From contig JBJMHU010000186.1 in NCBI GenBank assembly GCA_045807225.1, forward strand, positions 1 to 11,334: DNA of 11,334 nucleotides. Direction: 5' to 3'. A program made the position numbers and the translations under genes. Of the stretch, positions 1 through 6,099 are shown in pieces. This DNA is from Fodinibacter sp045807225. Lineage in GTDB: Bacteria > Actinomycetota > Actinomycetes > Actinomycetales > Dermatophilaceae. Below the pieces are notes generated by a model, which ran no database searches, was not told the DNA's origin, and saw nothing but the letters and a program-made list of their open reading frames with translations. Positions within the stretch are counted from its first letter, which is position 1. Every line of letters starts with the position of its first letter.

Positions 1-6
1 TGGGAC

Positions 7-34
7 AACGCCGATAATCCACATTATGTCAACT
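7..34 (+). other. dif: dif site (XerC/XerD chromosome dimer resolution site), probable
   Basis: The 28 bases divide as dif sites do: an 11-base left arm AACGCCGATAA, a 6-base centre TCCACA, and an 11-base right arm TTATGTCAACT. The inner ATAA/TTAT halves are inverted around the 6-base centre. Compared with remembered dif sequences, the right (XerD) arm matches E. coli TTATGTTAAAT at 9 of 11 positions and B. subtilis TTATGTAAACT at 10 of 11. The left (XerC) arm keeps the core ATAA and is otherwise weak, as is usual. It lies in non-coding DNA and is a visibly AT-rich island in GC-rich surroundings. In the cell it would be where XerC and XerD, activated by FtsK at the septum, resolve chromosome dimers. 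That places the window at the replication terminus. The alternative is a chance match or a dif-like site used by an integrating element. Confidence 0.8.
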
Positions 35-133
35 GCTGCGATGGCGCTGGCGTCGCTTGGCCCTGCGCCACTCCCCTCGGCCTCGAGCCCAGGTGCCGGC
101 CGAGCCACCCGCCACGGCGCGGCCCACCACGTG

Positions 134-169
134 CGGCGACCCCCGGGGACGATGCTCCGGGGATCGCCG
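134..169 (-). terminator. stem-loop terminator of the aminotransferase gene
   Basis: Bases 134-146 and 157-169 are inverted repeats giving a 13-bp stem with a 10-base loop, starting 18 bases past the aminotransferase stop. Read as minus-strand RNA every position pairs (one G-U wobble). Read as plus-strand RNA the same position is a C-A mismatch, so the structure fits a minus-strand transcript. No U-tract follows, which is common for actinobacterial terminators. Termination itself is inferred. Confidence 0.6.
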
Positions 170-187
170 TGTGCCGATGGCCGGCGC

Positions 188-1609
188 TCAGCCGCGCAGC
201 GCCTGGGCCAGCTCGCGGAAGTCCTCGACCAGCGTGGACATGTCCTCGTCGGTGGTGACGAGCGACACCAGCCACTGCTCGTCGAGGCCGGGCGGCGTGA
301 GGATGTGCCGGTTGACGCCCCAGAGCCAGGACAGCTCCGCGAGCGCGAAGTCGGTGGCCTTGTAGTCGCGGTAGTTGCGCACCGGCGTGGTGGACCAGGT
401 GACGCACCCCTTGACCCCGAGCCCGACGGTGTGGGCGGGCAGCTCGTACTCGTCGATGATGGCGTCGATCGCCTGCAGGGCCCGCACGTTGACGGCCTCC
501 GCCTCGGCGAGCGCCTCCCGGGTGCAGATCTCGTCGACCGCGCGGGCCGCCGCCATCACCAGCGGGTTGCCGTTGTAGGTGCCGAAGTGGGCCATCCGCC
601 CGTCGACGACGACCTCCATGACCTCGCGCTTGCCGCCGAAGGCCGCCAGCGGCAGGCCGCCGCCGATCGACTTGGCCAGGGTGATCAGGTCGGGGGTGAC
701 GCCCAGGCGCTGGGCCGCACCCGCATAGCCGGCGGTGAGGCCGGTCTTGACCTCGTCGAAGATCAGCACGACGCCGTGGGCATCGCAGGCGGCCCGCACC
801 GCGGCGAGGTAGCCCTCGTCGGGCACGACGATCGAGAGGTTCTCGATCACCGGCTCGACGACCAGCGCCGCGATCTGGCTGCCGTGCTCGGCGAGCACCC
901 GGTCGAGCTGCCCCAGGTCGTTGTAGGCGATGACGTGCACCGTGCCGGCCTCGACGTCGAAGGGCACCTGCGGGGTCGGCGCGTCGGCCGGCCCGATCTC
1001 GTCGAGCCCGGGCTTGACCGACACCTGCAGCGCGTCGTAGCCGCCGTGGTAGCCGCCCTCGATCTTGATGATCGCCTTGCGCTCGGTGTAGGCCCGCGCG
1101 CAGCGGATGGCGTACATCAGCGACTCGGTGCCCGAGTTGGTGAACCGGATCATGTCGAGCTGGAACCGGTCGCAGAACCGCTCGCTCATCTCGGTGGCCT
1201 GTGGCGACGGCGTCACGAACAGCGTGCCCGTGTCGGTCAGTGCCTCGGTGACCTTCTGCACGACGTGCGGGTTGAGGTGGCCGACGAGCATCGCGCCGAA
1301 GCCCATGGACAGGTCCAGCAGCCGGTTGCCGTCGACGTCGGTGAGCCAGGCGCCGCGGGCCGACGCGATGGAGATCGGGTAGGGCTCCCAGTGCTGGAAG
1401 GAGCTGGTGACCCCCAGCGGCAGCGTCTTGCCCGCCCGCTCGTTGTGGGCTCGCGACTCCCCCGACCACGAGGTGAACCGCGCCCACTCGGCGGCCAGCA
1501 GCCGTTCGACGACCTCGGGGTCGACCGGCCGCGTGCGCTCGGGCAGGCGGCGGTAGGTGCCGGGGTCGTGGACGGGTACGGGAGGTGCGGTCTGCAGCTG
1601 GTCGGTCAT
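188..1609 (-). CDS. class III PLP-dependent aminotransferase (glutamate-1-semialdehyde aminomutase-like)
   Basis: The 473-residue product has the fold type I, class III aminotransferase signature. Residues 158-163 are NSGTES (cofactor phosphate region), 186-189 GYHG, 284-287 FDEV with the pyridine-contacting D285, and 311-318 LAKSIGGG with K313 as the Schiff-base lysine. HFGTYNGNPLVMAA (341-354) resembles glutamate-1-semialdehyde 2,1-aminomutase. It is about 40 residues longer than that enzyme because of an N-terminal extension, and no haem-pathway gene is nearby, so a role in tetrapyrrole synthesis is unlikely. The amino donor and acceptor are not predictable; a cytoplasmic transaminase of an amino or keto acid is the safe call. 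ATG 1609 is preceded by a strong SD (GGAGGAGG, about 7 bases away). A promoter and a 20-bp palindrome lie upstream and a terminator hairpin downstream, so it is probably monocistronic, perhaps with readthrough from the cysteine hydrolase gene 124 bases upstream. Confidence 0.9.
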   Translation of the reverse strand: MTDQLQTAPPVPVHDPGTYRRLPERTRPVDPEVVERLLAAEWARFTSWSGESRAHNERAGKTLPLGVTSSFQHWEPYPISIASARGAWLTDVDGNRLLDLSMGFGAMLVGHLNPHVVQKVTEALTDTGTLFVTPSPQATEMSERFCDRFQLDMIRFTNSGTESLMYAIRCARAYTERKAIIKIEGGYHGGYDALQVSVKPGLDEIGPADAPTPQVPFDVEAGTVHVIAYNDLGQLDRVLAEHGSQIAALVVEPVIENLSIVVPDEGYLAAVRAACDAHGVVLIFDEVKTGLTAGYAGAAQRLGVTPDLITLAKSIGGGLPLAAFGGKREVMEVVVDGRMAHFGTYNGNPLVMAAARAVDEICTREALAEAEAVNVRALQAIDAIIDEYELPAHTVGLGVKGCVTWSTTPVRNYRDYKATDFALAELSWLWGVNRHILTPPGLDEQWLVSLVTTDEDMSTLVEDFRELAQALRG

Positions 1610-1615
1610 CGGGTG

Positions 1616-1623
1616 CCTCCTCC
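1616..1623 (-). promoter_or_regulatory. strong SD of the aminotransferase gene
   Basis: On the minus strand GGAGGAGG sits about 7 bases before ATG 1609. It is the strongest SD seen in the window and fixes the start. It touches the palindrome at 1623-1642 and falls in the loop of an alternative stem formed by CGGGTG (1631-1626) and CACCCG (1615-1610). Confidence 0.75.
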
Positions 1624-1642
1624 CCCACCCGTACGGGTGGGG
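1623..1642. promoter_or_regulatory. perfect 20-bp palindrome in the aminotransferase leader (operator or RNA hairpin)
   Basis: The sequence CCCCACCCGTACGGGTGGGG is identical to its reverse complement. It lies between the candidate promoter and the SD of the aminotransferase gene, ending 13 bases before the start codon. As DNA it has the symmetry of a dimeric repressor operator. As RNA it folds into an 8-bp stem with a GUAC loop next to the SD. Either would give control of the gene; which applies is not visible from sequence. Confidence 0.5.
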
Positions 1643-1676
1643 ACACGGTCAGTGGGTTCGGATATCACTCGGGATC

Positions 1677-1706
1677 ACCCTACCTGCCTTCGGATTCCGC
1701 TGCCAA
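1677..1706 (-). promoter_or_regulatory. candidate sigma-70-type promoter of the aminotransferase gene
   Basis: On the minus strand, TTGGCA (1706-1701), an 18-base spacer and TAGGGT (1682-1677) resemble -35 and -10 boxes. Transcription would begin near 1669, giving a leader of about 60 bases that contains the palindrome and SD. Confidence 0.45.
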
Positions 1707-1733
1707 CCCCGGATCTGACGACCGGAACCGCGT

Positions 1734-2294
1734 TCATCCGGACTGCGCAAAGATCACCTCATCGGTCGAGACGACGTCGCCGCGCCGCCCCGGGGCGCTG
1801 GCCCACGACCAGTAGAGGTTGGTGTGGCTGATCACCTGCTCGGGTGCCGGCGCACCGTACTCGGTGAGGTCCTCGGTGGTGTGCGCGTCACCGACCAGCG
1901 TGACGTCGTAGCCGCGCACCAGCGCCCCGTGCAGGGTGGCACGGATGCAGGCGTCACTCTGCGCACCGGTGACCACCACCCGCCCGACGCCCCGGGCAGC
2001 GAGCACCTCCTCGAGGTCGGTGGCCTCGAAGGAGTCGCCGTAGTGCTTCTGCACGACGGGCTCGCCCTCGGCCGGTGTGAGCTCGTCGACGATCTGCCAG
2101 TCGTCGCTGCCCTGCTCCAGGCCGTCGTCGGAGTGCTGGACCCACACGACCGGCACCCGCTCGGCGCGGGCCCGGTCGACCAGGCCGGCGATGTTGCCGA
2201 CCACGCCGTCGCGGTCGTGGCCGCCCACGACGACCCCGTTCTGCACGTCGACGACCAGCAGCGCGGTCCTGGGGCGTCCGGAAAGTGTGGTCAT
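1734..2294 (-). CDS. isochorismatase-family cysteine hydrolase
   Basis: A 186-residue single-domain protein, normal length for the isochorismatase-like/nicotinamidase fold. The expected catalytic triad is present: D16 in LLVVDVQNG, K83 in VVQKHYGDSF, and C116 in TGAQSDACIRAT, which also carries the segment where the family's cis-peptide lies. The tail 145-161 (TEYGAPAPEQVISHTNL) is the usual C-terminal motif. Members hydrolyse isochorismate, nicotinamide, ureidoacrylate, N-carbamoyl compounds or similar amides. The substrate cannot be told here, and no enterobactin or pyrimidine genes are adjacent. The protein would be cytoplasmic. ATG 2294 has GGGGAG upstream as a fair SD. It is divergent from rlmC with 166 bases between, and precedes the aminotransferase on the same strand after a 124-base gap containing a separate promoter. 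Confidence 0.88.
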   Translation of the reverse strand: MTTLSGRPRTALLVVDVQNGVVVGGHDRDGVVGNIAGLVDRARAERVPVVWVQHSDDGLEQGSDDWQIVDELTPAEGEPVVQKHYGDSFEATDLEEVLAARGVGRVVVTGAQSDACIRATLHGALVRGYDVTLVGDAHTTEDLTEYGAPAPEQVISHTNLYWSWASAPGRRGDVVSTDEVIFAQSG

Positions 2295-2338
2295 GGTGCT
2301 CCCCTGTCCTCGTCAGCTGCGTGAAACCTTCGACTCCC

Positions 2339-2344
2339 ACGCTA
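2339..2344 (-). promoter_or_regulatory. possible -10 box of the cysteine hydrolase gene
   Basis: TAGCGT on the minus strand fits the actinobacterial TANNNT -10 pattern and would give a leader of roughly 38 bases carrying the SD. No convincing -35 box was seen. Confidence 0.25.
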
Positions 2345-2445
2345 GGACGGCCCACCGACACCGAGCGCCCTGTGCAGCTGTCGCCGCACCACCGACCCGG
2401 GAATCACCGGGGTCGTCGTGTACGAGCTGGCCACGAAGCAGCACC

Positions 2446-2460
2446 TACGCTGGCCGCACC
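2446..2460 (+). promoter_or_regulatory. -10 box and probable leaderless start of rlmC
   Basis: TACGCT (2446-2451) is followed by nine bases and then ATG 2461. No SD is present, so the transcript probably starts at or within three bases of the start codon. The 9-base spacing is a little longer than at the other leaderless candidates here. Confidence 0.45.
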
Positions 2461-3579
2461 ATGCAGTGCGACTACTTCGACGCCGGCCGGTGCCGCTCGT
2501 GCACCCTGATGGGCACCCCCTACGCCGACCAGCTCCAGGCCAAGCAGCAGCGGGCCGCCGCCGCCCTCGCGGACCTGGCGCCACGGCTGTCCTGGCTCGA
2601 CCCGGCGCGCAGCCCCGCGTCGCACTACCGCAACAAGGCCAAGCTGGTGGTCGGCGGCCGGGCCGGACGCCCGACGCTCGGCATCCTCGACGAGCGTGGC
2701 CGTGGCGTCGACCTGCGCCGCTGCGGCCTCTACGAGCCGGGACTGGCAGCCACCTTCGACCCCCTGCACCGGTTCGTGGCCGACCTCGGGCTCGAGCCCT
2801 ACGACGTGCCGGCCAGGCGCGGCGAGCTGAAGTACCTCATCGTCACGCACTCCCCCGATGGCGAGCACCTCCTGCGGTTCGTGCTGCGCTCGAAGCGCCA
2901 CCTGCCCGTCCTGCGGGCCGCGCTCCCCCGCCTGCTCGCGGAGCTGCCGTCGGTGCGCGTGGTCACCGCGAACCTGCACCCGGACCACAAGGCCGTGCTC
3001 GAGGGCGACACCGAGCTGCCGCTGACCGACCAGGCGCTCCTGCCGATGCGGGTCGGCGACGCCACGCTGTTGCTCGGGCCGAGGTCGTTCTTCCAGACCA
3101 ACACCTCGGTGGCCGCCGCGCTCTACCGCCAGGCCCGCCAGTGGGTCGACGACGCCGACCCCACCATCGTCTGGGACCTCTACTGCGGCGTGGGGGGCTT
3201 CGCCCTGCACGTGAGCGCACCGGGCCGTACGGTGCTCGGCGTCGAGACCTCCCCCGAGGCGGTCGACGCGGCCCGCTCCGCGGCCCGGCTCGCTGGGGAT
3301 GCCGTCCAGTTCGTCGTGGGTGACGCCACCACCGCCGACCTCTCCCCCGCCCCCGACCTCGTGGTGGTCAACCCGCCGCGGCGCGGCATCGGCCCCGACC
3401 TCGCGCGCTGGCTCGACGGGTCCTCGGCTGGCCAGGTCGTCTACTCCAGCTGCAACGTCGACTCGCTGGCGCGCGACCTCGCAGCGATGCCGTCCTTCAC
3501 GCCGGTCACCGGCCGCGTGTTCGACATGTTCCCGCAGACGCCGCACACCGAGGTCATGCTCCTGCTCGAGCGCCGCTGA
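2461..3579 (+). CDS. rlmC: 23S rRNA (uracil-C5)-methyltransferase, RlmC type
   Basis: The 372-residue protein begins MQC..DAGRCRSC, the same opening as E. coli RlmC (RumB), which methylates U747 of 23S rRNA with SAM. Cysteines C3, C11, C14 and C88 are placed to bind the 4Fe-4S cluster of the RumA/TrmA family. There is no N-terminal TRAM domain, which separates RlmC from RlmD. The methyltransferase half has SFFQTN (209-214), motif I DLYCGVGGF (239-247), NPPRRGI (304-310), the nucleophile C331 in SSCN, and general base E364 in PHTEV. The open frame extends upstream to 2077, but ATG 2461 is chosen because it matches the conserved N-terminus and follows a -10 box. A methyltransferase gene with its own promoter follows 28 bases later. 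In actinobacteria the exact target uridine is assumed by homology. Confidence 0.9.
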   Translation: MQCDYFDAGRCRSCTLMGTPYADQLQAKQQRAAAALADLAPRLSWLDPARSPASHYRNKAKLVVGGRAGRPTLGILDERGRGVDLRRCGLYEPGLAATFDPLHRFVADLGLEPYDVPARRGELKYLIVTHSPDGEHLLRFVLRSKRHLPVLRAALPRLLAELPSVRVVTANLHPDHKAVLEGDTELPLTDQALLPMRVGDATLLLGPRSFFQTNTSVAAALYRQARQWVDDADPTIVWDLYCGVGGFALHVSAPGRTVLGVETSPEAVDAARSAARLAGDAVQFVVGDATTADLSPAPDLVVVNPPRRGIGPDLARWLDGSSAGQVVYSSCNVDSLARDLAAMPSFTPVTGRVFDMFPQTPHTEVMLLLERR

Positions 3580-3595
3580 GCGGCTGACCCGCGGC

Positions 3596-3607
3596 TACGG
3601 TGGGGCG
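3596..3607 (+). promoter_or_regulatory. -10 box and leaderless start of the methyltransferase gene
   Basis: TACGGT (3596-3601), then GGGGCG, then ATG 3608. The 6-base spacing puts transcription start on the A of ATG. GGGG is too close to the ATG for a good SD. Confidence 0.5.
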
Positions 3608-4285
3608 ATGTCGGACGCACGCAACTGGGACGCCGAGGGCAGCAGGCTGGCCGGGGAGGCCGCGGCTGACGGGGAGCCCACGCGGTGGTTCGAGGAGCTG
3701 TGGTCGGCCGCCGCACGCGACGAGGTCGACCTGCCGTGGGACCGGACCGCCCCCTATCCGCCGGTGCTCGCGCTGGTCGACGCCGCGGGCGACGCGCCCG
3801 GCCGGCACGCGGTCGTCGTGGGTGCCGGCCTCGGGGCGGATGCCGAGCTGCTCGCCTCCCGGGGCTACCGCACCGTCGCATTCGACCTCGCGCCGTCCGC
3901 CGTCGACCTCGCCCGGGCCCGGTACCCCCGGAGCGCTGTCGACTATCGCGTCGCCGACCTGCTCGACCTGCCCGCCGACCTGCTGGGCGCGTTCGACCTG
4001 GTCGTCGACGTCTTCACCGTGCAGGCCCTGCCCCGGCAGCTGCGCAGCCGTGCCGTCGACGGCATCCGCTCGCTGCTCGCCCCGGGCGGTGAGCTGCTCG
4101 CGGTGCAGTTCGTGCACGAGGACGACGCGCCCGAGGACGACGGGCCACCCTGGCTGGTCACCCGCGCGGAGATGGAGTCGTTCGCCGCCGGTGACGTGGC
4201 GCTCGTGTCGCTGAGCCGAGGGCCGCATCCGCTGCGCCCCGGTGGGCCCGACGCCTGGGTCGGTCTCTTCCGCCGCAGCGAATAG
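3608..4285 (+). CDS. class I SAM-dependent methyltransferase, substrate unknown
   Basis: The 225-residue protein has one Rossmann methyltransferase domain. Motif I is VVVGAGLGADAE (69-80), the ribose-binding acidic residue is D93 in AFDLAPSAVDLAR, motif IV lies around FDLVVDVF (129-136), and LAPGGELL (158-165) is the usual post-motif. The N-terminal part (W27-W44, PTRWFEELW and DLPWDR) resembles the lid of thiopurine/tellurite-type small-molecule methyltransferases, so a small-molecule acceptor is more likely than protein or rRNA; this is inference. It lies 28 bases after rlmC but has its own leaderless -10 box. The product is probably cytoplasmic. The TAG stop at 4283 overlaps a GTG that opens a doubtful downstream frame. 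Confidence 0.85.
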   Translation: MSDARNWDAEGSRLAGEAAADGEPTRWFEELWSAAARDEVDLPWDRTAPYPPVLALVDAAGDAPGRHAVVVGAGLGADAELLASRGYRTVAFDLAPSAVDLARARYPRSAVDYRVADLLDLPADLLGAFDLVVDVFTVQALPRQLRSRAVDGIRSLLAPGGELLAVQFVHEDDAPEDDGPPWLVTRAEMESFAAGDVALVSLSRGPHPLRPGGPDAWVGLFRRSE

Positions 4286-4350
4286 TGGCTGCGCCGTCAG
4301 AAGCCCAGCGCGAGACGTTCACGGTTACCGAACCGGTTGCGCCACAGGCT

Positions 4351-4560
4351 TTACGGCCTGCGGTCATCGCCCACGACCCAAACGTCGCGGGACCGCAGCA
4401 GCCGCACCGGGTGCATCACGACCGGTGCTCCCGACCGGGCGTCGAGATGGACCACCCGGCGACGGCGGATCGCGTGGCCCAGCGCGCGCACCGGGGGGTC
4501 GCCGACTACGTCAGACCGGTGCTCGAGCTGCTCCGAGAGGCCGAGCTCGAGCACGGCCAC
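4351..4560 (-). CDS. doubtful small ORF with a faint WYL-like pattern
   Basis: A 69-residue frame opens with GTG 4560 and has no visible SD or -10 box. Residues about 27-66 read as a run of arginines, a hydrophobic strand, a short charged turn, then HPVRLLRSRDVWVVGDD. The order of basic patch, strand, P-x-RLL and a W-V-V-x-D strand recalls part of the WYL ligand-sensing domain of bacterial transcription regulators. It is too short and too weak to assign. The mirror frame on the plus strand (GTG 4285 to 4584, 99 residues, overlapping the methyltransferase stop as TAGTG) has equal base-composition support. At most one of the two is real. Confidence 0.2.
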   Translation of the reverse strand: MAVLELGLSEQLEHRSDVVGDPPVRALGHAIRRRRVVHLDARSGAPVVMHPVRLLRSRDVWVVGDDRRP

Positions 4561-4615
4561 TCAGCACCCGGTGGGAGCACCTGACCGCCTGAGCATCCTG
4601 CGGGAAGCGAGTTCC

Positions 4616-4669
4616 TTAACCTTCCCTTGACGCACCATTAGTGTTCGCCGCCCCGCCCCTCCCTAGGCT
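4616..4669 (+). promoter_or_regulatory. candidate promoter region of the ferric reductase gene
   Basis: Two alternatives are visible: TTAACC (4616-4621), 17 bases, TAGTGT (4639-4644); or TAGGCT at 4664-4669 without a clear -35. TTGACG occurs at 4627 but has no -10 at the right distance. A full DtxR/IdeR iron box was not seen; TTAACCT is at most a half-site. Confidence 0.3.
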
Positions 4670-4699
4670 CTGCAGTCTCCCGTCCCAGGATGGTGCCTC

Positions 4700-6079
4700 G
4701 TGGCCTCGAACTCCATCGGCGGACGGCGTCTGCGAGTCGGTCGCGGGGGTGGCGCAGCACGTCGTCGGCTCGCTCCTGCCCTCTGGGCGCTGCTGGTCGC
4801 TGCAGCGGTGCTCGTCCCCCTCTGGGCGCTCTGGTCGGCCCCCGAGTACGCCCACCAAGGCGTCCTGCGCTGGGTCTCCCTCAGCACGGCGCTGGCGGCG
4901 GCGTCGCTGCTGGTGCTCACCTTCGTGCTCCCGAGCCGGTTCCGCCCGCTGACCGGCTACCTCGGCGTCGAGCGGCTGTTGCGCGGGCACCGGGCCCTCG
5001 CCCTCGCCGCCGTGGCCCTGGTGCTCGTGCACGTCATCGCCGTGCTGCTCCGTCCCGAGATCGGCATCGCGGTGCTCGACCTGCGCACCGCGCCGCCTCG
5101 GGTGTGGGCCGCCAGCATCGCGACCCTGAGCCTGCTCGGCCTCGTGGCCCTGGGGCTGAGCCGCCGACGTCGCCGGCCCCGCTACGAGGGGTGGCGGCTG
5201 GGTCACGTCGTGCTGGCCAACCTCGCCCTGCTCGCGACCGCCCTGCACGTGCTGTGGTTGGGCGACCTGACGCGCTACCCCGAGGCACGGGGGTGGTTCG
5301 TGGCGATCGGCATGGCCATGCTGCTGGCCGTCGCCCACCGCTGGGTCTGGCGGCCACTGCGCTCGCGCCGGAACCGCTACGTCGTCGACGAGGTGCGTCG
5401 TGAGTCGCCGACGGCCGTCACCCTGGTGCTGCATGCGTCCGGCCACGGTGGGGTGCAGTTCCGTCCCGGCCAGTTCGCCTGGCTGAAGATCGGCACCTCG
5501 CCGTTCGTCTTCGAGGAGCACCCCTTCACGATCGCCTCTGCCGCGACCGAGCCGTGGCGCAAGGAGTTCACCATCAAGGGCATCGGTGACTTCAGCGAGC
5601 TCGTCGCGGGGCTGCGGCCGGGTCGCAACGTGTTCCTCGACGGACCGCACGGGTCGTTCACCCTCGACGGACTCACCTCCGACCGGTTCGTCATGATCGC
5701 CGGAGGGGTCGGCATCACCCCGATGCTCAGCATGCTGCGCACCCTCGCCGACGTCTCCGACACCCGACCGGTGCTGCTCGTCGTGGCCGGCCGCACCGCG
5801 GACGACATGCTCCATCGGGCCGACTCCGAGCACCTCGACCAGCGTCTCGACCTCGACCTCGTCGAGATCCTCGAGGAGCCCCCCGACGACTGGGACGGCC
5901 AGGTGGGGCGCTTCACCCAGGAGGTGCTGGAGCAGGCCCTGCCCGGGCGGCGGCGGCGCGAGGTGGTCGACTACTTCATCTGCGGGCCCGGGCCGATGGT
6001 CGCCGCCGCGACGCGCATCGTCAGCGACCGGGGGGTGCCGGGCCGACGCATCCACACCGAGCTCTTCGACGTGGTGTGA
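4700..6079 (+). CDS. ferric reductase / NADPH-oxidase-type membrane flavocytochrome
   Basis: The 459-residue protein joins a six-helix membrane haem domain to a cytoplasmic ferredoxin-NADP reductase module. Likely membrane segments are 28-47, 57-77, 98-117, 136-153, 168-187 and 199-213. Four histidines form two exact H-x13-H pairs, H97/H111 and H169/H183, the arrangement that holds two stacked b haems in FRE and Nox proteins. The reductase part has an FAD-binding RPGQFAWLKIG (255-265) with HPFTIAS (274-280), the NAD(P)-binding GGVGITPMLSML (335-346), and the nucleotide-site CGPGPM (428-433). Electrons would pass from NAD(P)H through FAD and the haems across the membrane to ferric iron, oxygen or another acceptor; which one is unknown. 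No iron-sulphur domain follows, and no ApbE or FMN-binding partner is nearby. Start is GTG 4700, with AGGA 9 bases before. DUF1028 follows after 20 bases. Confidence 0.88.
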   Translation: MASNSIGGRRLRVGRGGGAARRRLAPALWALLVAAAVLVPLWALWSAPEYAHQGVLRWVSLSTALAAASLLVLTFVLPSRFRPLTGYLGVERLLRGHRALALAAVALVLVHVIAVLLRPEIGIAVLDLRTAPPRVWAASIATLSLLGLVALGLSRRRRRPRYEGWRLGHVVLANLALLATALHVLWLGDLTRYPEARGWFVAIGMAMLLAVAHRWVWRPLRSRRNRYVVDEVRRESPTAVTLVLHASGHGGVQFRPGQFAWLKIGTSPFVFEEHPFTIASAATEPWRKEFTIKGIGDFSELVAGLRPGRNVFLDGPHGSFTLDGLTSDRFVMIAGGVGITPMLSMLRTLADVSDTRPVLLVVAGRTADDMLHRADSEHLDQRLDLDLVEILEEPPDDWDGQVGRFTQEVLEQALPGRRRREVVDYFICGPGPMVAAATRIVSDRGVPGRRIHTELFDVV

Positions 6080-6086
6080 GCGGACC

Positions 6087-6099
6087 TAGCCTGTCAGGC
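6087..6099 (+). promoter_or_regulatory. -10 box and leaderless start of the DUF1028 gene
   Basis: TAGCCT (6087-6092) is followed by seven bases and ATG 6100. It sits in the 20-base gap after the ferric reductase stop, so this gene can be transcribed on its own. No properly spaced SD is seen. Confidence 0.45.

Larger units (their letters stand above)
4286..4699. other. 414-base stretch without a convincing gene
   Basis: This is the longest gene-poor stretch. The first 300 bases have open frames on both strands in mirrored codon phase. In the codons I counted (4384-4584), first and third positions are each about 86% GC and second positions about half. That looks like coding DNA but does not say which strand, and third-position GC is below that of the neighbours. 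It could be a decayed gene, a small uncharacterised gene, or chance. A small stem-loop CGGTT-ACCG-AACCG sits near 4322-4335. From about 4610 the DNA turns locally AT-richer and holds promoter-like boxes for the ferric reductase gene. Confidence 0.5.

Noticed and set aside
26..1831. Long plus-strand open frame of 601 codons opposite the aminotransferase
   Set aside because: The minus-strand frame gives a complete aminotransferase with all motifs; the plus frame is an antisense by-product of high GC and has no recognisable domain.
2077..2460. Upstream extension of the rlmC reading frame
   Set aside because: It overlaps the divergent cysteine hydrolase gene, and the conserved RlmC N-terminus with its FeS cysteines begins at 2461.
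2404..3546. Minus-strand open frame of 380 codons opposite rlmC
   Set aside because: Antisense of a well-supported RlmC; composition is typical of a shadow frame.
4627..4632. TTGACG as the -35 box of the ferric reductase promoter
   Set aside because: The hexamer 17 bases downstream is GC-rich (GCCCCG), so there is no matching -10.
4610..4645. Iron-regulator (DtxR/IdeR) box upstream of the ferric reductase
   Set aside because: Only a TTAACCT half-site is visible; the inverted partner is missing.
4616..6055. Minus-strand open frame of 479 codons opposite the ferric reductase
   Set aside because: It is low-complexity (G, E, H, Q, R rich), lacks motifs, and mirrors a gene with intact haem, FAD and NAD(P) sites.
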